NCBI GenBank assembly: GCA_030141605.1
Contig: JAQGDQ010000130.1
Span: 331,974-391,973 of the forward strand
DNA: 60,000 nt
Direction: 5' to 3'
From: Tubiluchus corallicola
Taxonomy: Eukaryota; Priapulida; Priapulimorpha; Priapulimorphida; Tubiluchidae
Under the pieces are notes generated by a model that was not told the DNA's origin, searched no databases, and saw nothing but the letters and a program-made list of their open reading frames with translations. Positions 52,501-60,000 of this stretch are shown one piece after another. Each line of letters begins with the position of its first letter. Within the stretch, counting starts at the first letter, position 1. The position numbers were made by a program, and so were the translations under genes.

Positions 52501-55500
52501 TTGCACCAGTGAGGCTGTCTTGGCTTCCAATGCTCACAGTTTCATCCTCAAATGATGCAGTTTCTACCTTATTAGTAGTATTAAGACTGGCAGAATTATC
52601 ATCATATTGCATATTTTCATACTGCCGTGAAAAGTTTGTAACAGACATTTCAGCTTCCTTGACTGTATCATCATCAGACAAGCTGCTCTTGCTGAACACA
52701 GTACCAGATTTATGCTTTTTTGCTTCAACAACAGCAATCTCAGAAGTTGTATCACTTAACAGTTTTGCCAAAGCTTCACTGAAAACATCTACTTCAACTG
52801 TTTCCACAAAATTTGCATCAACTTGCGGAGGCTTGTCCTGACTTGCAAGTGCATCTATGGTTTCTTCTTTATCTTTTTTGCCCTTATCTCGTTTAAAAGC
52901 GGCAAACAAACCCAGTCGCTTTTTCTTTTTAGTAGCCAAACTGTCTTGACTACCTATGCTAATGGTTTCATCTTCCCCTACACTGGTAGACTCTGATATT
53001 TGTTTTTGCAACAGGGCTTCACCATGTTCTGTACTATCTGGATGTTGCTGTGATATCTTTGCACGTTGCTGCGCATCAAGTATTAAAACTTCATTTGTTG
53101 CATCCTCAGCATGTTTATCATCCTTATCCTCGTCTGAAGATGATTCAGACTTCAAGGTCTTATCTTTGAACCGAGTAAATTCATCAGCTACACGTCCTCT
53201 GAATTCCTGCACAAATACATCATTTTGTACTAGTTTTACAAAGCTTACATTAGCATGTTGGTGTTCAGGTTGATCTGCCACAGAGTCCGCACTTACGACT
53301 TTATCTTTCTTGTCCTTAGAGCGCTTAAAAGCGCCAAGTAAACGTAACCGCTTTTTCTTTTTAGTAGTCAGACTGTCCTGACTCCCAATGCTAATGATTT
53401 CGTCTTCACCTACACTGGTCGATTGTAATATTTGTTTCTGCAACAAGGCTTCATCATGTTCTGCACTACCTGGATGTTGCTGTAATGTCTTTGCAAATTG
53501 TTGGGCATCAAGTACTACAACTTTGTTTGCTGCATCCTCAACATGTTTATCATCCTTATCCTCATCTGAAGATGATTCAGACTCCAAGGTCTTATCTTCA
53601 GATCCAGCAAATTCATCAGCTACATGCCCTTTGAATTCTTGCACAAATACATCGTTTTCTACCAGTTTTACAAAGCTTACCTCAGCATGCTGGTATTCAA
53701 TTTGATTGCTCATAGAGTCGACACTTGCAACTTTACCTTTCTTGTCCTTAGCGCGTTTAAAAGCGCCAAGCAAACCTAACCGATTTTTCTTTTTAGTAGC
53801 CAAACTGTCTTGACTACCAATGCTAATGGTTTCAGCTTCACCTATACTAGTTGATTCTGATATTTGCTTTTGCAACAAGGCTTCATCATGTTCTGCAGTG
53901 CCAAGATGTTGTTGTAATGACTCTGCAAGTTCTTGAATACCAGGTACTAAAACTTGACTTGATGCATCTTCCACATATTTATAGTTCTTATCCAGATCTG
54001 GAGATGATTTAGACTCCGAAACTTTATCTTCGGACCTACCAAATTCAGCGATCACATCACATCTTCTGGTTTCCTGCACAAATACATCATTTTCTACCAA
54101 TTTTACAAAGCTTACATCAGCATGCATTCCATCTGTCATGGAGTCCAAACTTGACACTTTATCTTTCTTGCCCTTGGATCGTTTAAAAGCGCCAAACAAA
54201 CCTAAACGCTTCCTTTTTTTGGTAGCCAAACTGTCTTGGCTACCTATGCTTATGGCTTCATCTTCAACAACTTTGATTGGTTCTGTTGTGTGCTTGACAT
54301 TTAAGTGTTCCGTAGTACCTTGAATAAGTTGCAAAGCCTGCGCTATTACAGCAGGTTGCTCTTCAAATTCAGAAACTACTTTTACAACACTTTTTTGAGA
54401 ACTTTCACCCCCAACATGTTCATCACTTTCATCCTCACTCATAGATGATTCTGTTTCCGACTCTGATTCAGATGTCTCACTTTCAGATTCACTAGATGTC
54501 TCGGAATCATGCACTACAATATTGTCTTCCACAAAAGCATCAGTAGTTATCTGTTTTACAACATGCACATCATTACGTGCAGACCCTACCTCTGTTTCCA
54601 AGGGCTTCACACTCTCTATGCCTTTCTTATCCTTAGAACGTTTTAAAGCACCAAGCAAGCCAAATTTTTTCTTTCTCGTTAAACTGTCTTGACTACCAAT
54701 GCTCAAAGCCTCGTCACCTGTTTTCAAAGAATCTTTATCCTCATCAGTTCCTTTTTTAGTCCCAGACTTCCTGAATGCGCCAAACAATGCCAACCTCTTT
54801 TTCTTTATGGTAGCCAAGCTATCTTGACTACCTATACTTATATTTTCAATATCAGCAACATTTTTAGTACTGACAAGAGTGTTAAAATATTCATCCTGTT
54901 CTTCTGCAACAAGATCTTTCTGCACAGCAGATTCTGTCAATTCTTTAGCAACATTCTCACCTTTGTCATCTTCAACGAATGACAACTCAGATGTTGACGA
55001 TTCACTTTCTGACTCTTCATCACTTTCGGACTCGCTTTCACTTTCATCATCTTCTTCTTCCTCACTAACATCACTCTCACTGCTACTGCTACTGCTACTA
55101 TCAGCCGCTTCAATCTCCTTCACCTTATCTACTGATGCACCGACCACAGACACCTCAAACTTGTCGATAAGACGTCTAACGTTAACTTCATCGTCAAGTT
55201 CTTTAACAATGTCAGTAACTTCGTAACTAGAATCATGCACAGTAACATATTTCTGTCGAGACTTTGGCGTGGAGCTCATCGATGGATCTGTTAATATCAT
55301 TTCTGGACTGACCTCGGCAAAGTATTGTCCTTCGGGTGGGTAGTAGGCACCCGGGCCTCCCTCCATGGCGCTGGCATCTGGGGATGAGAGCGGGTATCCT
55401 TCCTGGTAATCTGTGGTGGAGTTGAAGGTAGCATTCGCATGGCTCTACAGATAAGCATAACAACATAAGCACAGGCATGTTTAATGAACAACAGTGATAT

Positions 55501-58389
55501 CACCAGACCGATGTAAGCCTTAAGGTGACAGACTGATAAAAATAAAACAAAACACAGGCAAAAAATTATTTTTGTGTAACAAAAACAAAGCAAATTGCAA
55601 CTGAACGTATTGGTATTCATTGCTGCTGAACATTTAGACTAAATCACATATATGCAAGGTAAAAATAAAGAGAAAAAACTCTGAAGCTGATCACCTAAAG
55701 GGAATATAAGAAGAATAGCAGACGAGGGAAAAGGAGGATGAAACATATTCGACAAAGACCAGAAGTGCAATTCAGAAAATATGCAACAAAGTACTTTTTC
55801 AAAGCGAGGACTACACCAGTGCAATAGGGAAATAGAGTGAAAACACAGAAAACCAGAAACCCCAAAGCAACACCACAAATAACACACCAAACAAGACCTC
55901 TTTTAACGTCGCGAAAAAAGAACGGCAGAAGTCATGGCGCTACAGCTGGGCATCATGATCTGCAAAAATATTTACAAACAATTTCGTCAACAAGTGGGCA
56001 GTAAACATTTGGATAGCAGTACTTACTTCTTCTGGTGGACCGTTCTCCACAGGACCGGCATCTGATGCAACAAGCGTTGCCGTGACAACACCAGGCTCCT
56101 CTTCTTTACCCTTCTTGTCTAGAGAAATAGTTAAGGCTATATTAATGTACATATCATGTGAGACATCAAGCAATAAGCTATTCCATGGCAAAATTAAATC
56201 AATTGTAGGAAGTTGCAAGCATTGAAAATTTGTACTCCAAGTGTTTAGCAAGTTGTAAAACATGGCATATTAATGTTAAATTCAATAAAAATTTAAGACT
56301 TAAAAAGGTACACAGCACATCAGATGTAAGAAACTCCACACTGCAGCAATATATGATTTCGTTTAAGCTTAGCACCACATAATGACACCAAAACGATAGG
56401 TTTTAAGGTTTTAAAGTGACAGTCTTAAAAAGAAACAATCTTGGTTATATGTAACCACCAAATTTCCAAATATTACTGTCAATCTTGCAAACCAACTTTC
56501 AATATACTAGAGATTAGAAGGACTGTTAGCCACAAGCAAACTGACCAAATGAAATTTATCTATAAAGCTTGCCTAACATTAAAGCAGACAAATAAACAAT
56601 AATGTTAATTTATCATGGTTAAAACAAGCAGATAAGAGAAATAAAAATAAAAGATGATTTGAAAAGTGCATAACAATATAAAAATACTTACCAGCAGTGA
56701 AAATTTTTGTTAATTAAATAATAACAATATTACATGTCAAAGTGCCATAAATCATTCCCGTTCCTCCTTCAGATTGTACACCACATGCAAATTAGTTTCC
56801 ACCACCCACTTATTATCATTATTTAACAAGTCAGTGAGTAATTAGTCTTTTTTAACGAGCATACTTTAGTTGTATGAGCTTATGTTCATAAACTACATAA
56901 AAAGCTAATGTAGTTTAAAGCATGGTGCTATTATTAATGCGTATGCATGAAGCTGTTATGGGCAAGTACCTAAGATTGTGAGTTGTTTTAATTCATGCAA
57001 ACTTTAAGTTCTTCCATTATTGTTAGTTGTTTAGTTTTGCTACAGTCCAAGAGCCGATGTAACAGCTCACCCTTCTTCTTGTCCTTTTTATCTTTTTTGC
57101 CTTTCTTTTCCTTCTCTTTTTCTTTTTTCTCTTTAGCCTTTTCCTCTTTTTCTTTTTTCTCCCGCTCCTTCTGCTCCTTCTCACGTTCTTTCTGCTCCTT
57201 TTTCTCTCTTTCTTTCTGTGCCTTTAATTCTTTTTCCCTCTCCTTTTTGGTTTTTGGCTTTTCTTCAATCTCTACATCAATGGCCACATTTTCTACCACT
57301 TTCTCCTCGTCATGTTTTTCAGGTATTTCCTCATCCTCTGACTCCGGATTCACAACATATACATCCTTACCTTTCTTTTTCTTATCTTTCTTTTCCTTCT
57401 TCTCTTTCTTTTCCTTTTTCTCTTTCTTCTCTTTTCCTTTCTTCTCCTTCTCCTTTTTCTCTTTCTCTGGTTCTTCATTCTCGGCAGCTGAAGCAGCAAC
57501 AACAGCGGCAGCCACTACTGCTTCTCTCTCTGGTTCTATTTCTTTCTCAGTTTCCTGCAAATAACGTTCATCATTAATAAGACACTATTTTTCAAAATAT
57601 GGAACACACCTCGAATAATTTCATCTTCATTTTGGATTTAAGAAAATTCCATAATGCAAAAATTTTACAAATTAAAACAAAGACAATCATAATATAAAAT
57701 TAAAAATCATAATATAATTAAAAACAAATATAACAAACGAACATAAAAGCAAGAAAGTAGTGGCAGTCATGCTGATCTATAGTGAAAGGGCGAATGACAA
57801 GATGGTCTTTCCTCTGTGTGTGTGTTTTTCAAATGTATTCTTTCAAGTACAAATTCAGAGTTTCAGTTTGAGAAAGCTGTGCTATTCGTAACACTAGCAA
57901 AAATATTCCAGCTAACAGCATCAAGACAAAAACGATAAAATTCTACTTTCAAAAATATTAGCAGTAATGCTATACATTTTACATAAAGCTGTAGAAAGGG
58001 TTCTTGATCACCAGAAAACAGTCTTGATACTTTAGATAAATACATTATAGCATTACCAAGCTTATTTCCACACAATGTAAAAAACTGCTCAAAATAAGTT
58101 AAGCTAAAAGTAACTGCTATTTTTGCAGATAGATTTGTTTTTTGATCCTTAGATAGTTGAGATTAATTAAATGAAAAAATGCAAAGTTGCAGGGATAAAA
58201 AGCTCATCTTTAGCTTTTCTTTACCTTTTCCTCTGGCGCTTCTTCAGCTTTCTCCTCCTCTGCAGGTTTCTGCTTCTTGGTTTGGTCTTTTTCTTCCTTT
58301 TCACGCTGCTTACGATCTTTTTCCTCCTGCTTCTTTCTCTCTCTCTCTGCTTTTTCTGCCTCCTTCTGTCTCTTCTTTTCTTCCTTCTC
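43562..58389 (-). CDS. Protein 4.1 family gene, C-terminal part (FERM end outside window)
   Basis: Exons 58389-58225, 57554-57071, 56118-56027, 55444-48980, 47092-46913, 45512-45303, 44472-44380 and 43669-43562 join in frame to 2,598 codons plus stop. The last four exons carry the 4.1 C-terminal domain: RTVVTKTYKTTSKEG, QTQTRTVRYETGDAP, GVVETRVEQRITIS, IDHDEALAEAIREATEMNPD and VQKIEIKQESE. This domain defines band 4.1/coracle proteins, which link membrane proteins to the spectrin-actin cortex and occur at septate or other cell junctions. Upstream exons are extremely Lys/Glu-rich, and the central exon is a 2,155-codon repeat-rich block. FERM and FA domains were not seen, so they lie beyond 60000 or are absent from this isoform. 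The first exon seen could begin at ATG (MKQEKEEKK, 58398) instead of at a weak acceptor. Vertebrate-type spectrin-actin binding sequence was not identified. Confidence 0.9.
48980..55444 (-). CDS. Giant 6,465-bp exon of the 4.1 family gene
   Basis: One stop-free exon of 2,155 codons, with acceptor TTATCTGTAG before SHANATF and donor CAG|GTTTTG after DAYLTQ; both ends are phase 0. Residues ~90-130 (counting from the Met at 55366) form a Ser/Asp/Glu block. Seven modules of SIGSQDSLATKKKKRLGLFG plus AFKRSKDKK start near residues 177, 222, 373, 515, 659, 803 and 945. Two related SLESQEG...KKRGVFGSLRKR modules follow toward the C-terminal end. A VRRLIDKFE motif appears near residue 63 and again late in the exon as VRRLIEKFE. 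The exon is predicted disordered, with alternating acidic and polybasic segments. It ends close to the conserved C-terminal domain, so it occupies the variable spacer of the 4.1 family. Confidence 0.88.
52966..54256 (-). repeat. Three ~430-bp tandem units inside the giant exon
   Basis: The protein period is 142-144 residues. Each unit has SIGSQDSLATKKKKRLGLFG, then VSFVKLVENDVFVQEF, VADEF, ESESSSDEDKDDKHVEDA, QQHPGSAEHDEALLQKQI and STSVGED. Units start near 54256, 53830 and 53398, and a fourth partial unit starts at 52966. They diverge modestly, so the array is a fairly recent in-frame amplification. Confidence 0.85.
57071..57554 (-). CDS. Lys/Glu-rich exon of the 4.1 gene (likely single alpha-helix)
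   Basis: The exon encodes two long runs of alternating K and E/D (EKKEKKEKKEKKEKKDKKKK; then REKELKAQKEREKKEQKERE and onward). A short acidic segment with VNPESEDEEIPEKHDEE separates them. Such K/E patterns at i to i+4 spacing form stable isolated helices or coiled coils. The preceding exon (58389-58225, RQKEAEKAERERKKQEEKDR) continues the same pattern. Acceptor TTATTTGCAG and donor GAAGG|GTGAGC give phase-consistent joins. Confidence 0.85.
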
Positions 58390-60000
58390 CTGTTTCATTC
58401 ATAAGATGTTTAGTCACAAAGAACATAACAATTACTTGGTATTAATAAAAGACAATCAATTATGTGTGACAAACTTACTGAGAAAGCTAATCTCTAGGTA
58501 TGTTGTTCTTTAACAAGTTAACACAATGCCTGTCTTGTGATCAGATCTAAAGTTCAAATCTCGGCAGAGGAAAAAATTGGCAATCACATAGAGCCAGTTG
58601 GAACAACTAGTGTTTTCTGATCTATCTTTAATCTACATCCACTTGCGCAGCATCTACATGTATTATCATCTATTTTCTTCAGCATTTTAATGTATCTACA
58701 TCTAAGTTGTGTAACACCTACTTTTGTATGGGAAAATTAAAATCTTCCTTGTAATTTACGTATTCCAAGATTGAGGTCGTTTAATCAAACCAGGCTGCTG
58801 GTTGTTATCACGACTTAGGTGGGCGTTTCTTTCCATTAGCATTTTGCTTGTCGTTCTTAAAAATATTTACATTATTTTTTTGCAAATACCAGTAAAAACG
58901 TTTGCCCAGAAATAATTAATTTATTATTACGTGTATTACCGTAGTTAGGAATTTAACTTTGTTATAATTATCTTGTCTGGAAAAACTTTTCAACGGCATT
59001 TAACACTGTTAGTGCCTATTTAGACCTACTAATCTTTTACTTTTGGGGTAACTAGACTGCCAAATGCCTAGCAAGCAGAACTGTAACATGTGAATGTCAC
59101 TAAAGTCTTACACATATTGCCGATTACGGATTTTTCCTTACACGCATTGCAATTGCACTAGCATTCATTAAACAGTTAATGGACTTTTTGAAATCTTGTT
59201 TGTTAAATATTGCGTCCTTATGAATCTAGTTTGCAGTCCGTTTTAGCTGCCGGAAGGCGCCACATGTCCATTAGCTGCGTGTCATAGCACATTACAGTTG
59301 GCGACATCCGTAAAAAGTGTTCTTTATTATCAACTTTTTAAAGATTTCATTAGATCCCTTCATGTAAATTTCGGGCATTGAAGTGAATCATCGTTGAAAT
59401 GAAACACGCATCACAAAGTGAATAAAGGTGTCAAAAGATCAGTGTTTTTTAAAACGAAATGTCACCAAATATGGTGTTGTTAAGCGTATTGCAGTCACAA
59501 AAGTTTCAATGCCTTGGACCACACTAAAACATTAAGATTGACTTGCTCTCCTATTAGTCTTTGAGGCTTAGGTGATACAGCACATGGTTTGCAAGCAAGA
59601 TGCTCAACTAACGAATTTCTGCCCAGTTTCTTTCTATGCACGCCTCAAAACCACCAGAAGTCATTATGGGCATCCAAGTACTAACTGGTGAGAAAGTTAT
59701 TTTGCGGACATACTTTTCATCTGCTTTGCGGCCCAATCATTTCTGACTACGGAATGTGAGCCTAATGTGGACATTGTTTAGCACAGCAAAAAATCTAGTC
59801 ACCCAAAACCTGATGGAACATACCAATGAATGCAAAATCTGCTGTAGCAGATTCAAACTTGAGAATACCAACAACCCTTTCATAATTAGCCAAAAAAATA
59901 ATTAAACATCCAATAACTGTGATACTGATGAAGCTTCAGGCAAAGTGTAACGCTCAAACTGATAAAAGATATCATCATATAGCAAGCAAAAGCTAGATAA
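58390..60000. other. Gene-free end of window
   Basis: No further 4.1-family exon, and in particular no FERM-domain exon, was recognised on the minus strand here. Around 59380-59500 there is a fragment related to the MITE at 5301-5764 (ATCAGTGTT...AAAACGAAAT...GTTAAGCG). Near 59565-59625 a GAGGCTTAGGTGATACAGCA / GGTTTGCAAGCAAGATGC stretch looks like the degenerate tRNA head of a SINE. Confidence 0.5.

Noticed and set aside
51585-52841. 418-codon plus-strand open frame
   Set aside because: It lies entirely opposite the giant 4.1 exon and is Ser/Leu/Phe-rich, as expected when a Ser/Lys/Glu-rich coding strand is read backwards. No splice or domain evidence supports it. The same applies to plus-strand frames at 48984-49718, 49722-50285 and 56995-57564.

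Overview
The window is AT-rich genomic DNA of an invertebrate animal. Protein-coding exons are short, GT-AG introns interrupt them, and the introns are full of small inverted-repeat transposons with TA target sites. Exons were placed by reading splice signals, checking codon phase across every junction, and recognising conserved protein families. All four main gene models close in frame. The species cannot be named from this sequence. A compact, AT-rich deuterostome invertebrate such as a tunicate would fit, but that is a guess.

Layout: (1) 1-2.1 kb is mostly gene-free, with one possible terminal exon and one MITE. (2) 3.2-10.4 kb, minus strand: a complete XK-related (XKR) membrane protein in 8 exons, about 800 aa, with an unusually long cytosolic tail. 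(3) 10.8-11.9 kb: a decayed non-LTR retrotransposon. (4) 13.9-30.2 kb, minus strand: HADHA, the alpha subunit of the mitochondrial trifunctional protein, with 15 conserved exons (768 aa) plus one extra in-frame 216-bp exon not expected for this family. (5) 30.6-39.8 kb, plus strand: HADHB, the thiolase (beta) subunit, 11 exons, 468 aa. (6) 43.6 kb to beyond 58.4 kb, minus strand: the C-terminal part of a protein 4.1 family gene, with a single 6,465-bp exon of repeated modules, lysine/glutamate-rich exons, and the 4.1 C-terminal domain at its end. The FERM end is not in the window.

HADHA and HADHB are divergent, with 371 bp between their start codons. Their products form one mitochondrial complex that runs the last three steps of long-chain fatty-acid beta-oxidation. 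The head-to-head arrangement is also known in vertebrates, so a shared, conserved promoter is likely. HADHB and the 4.1 gene converge tail to tail.

The most unusual items are the symmetric extra exon inside the HADHA crotonase domain, the giant repeat-bearing exon of the 4.1 gene (seven copies of an SIGSQDSL plus polybasic FGAFKR module, partly in a ~430-bp tandem array), and a GC-AG intron in HADHA. Also notable are a duplicated splice acceptor in HADHA and a 73-codon orphan reading frame in HADHB intron 1.
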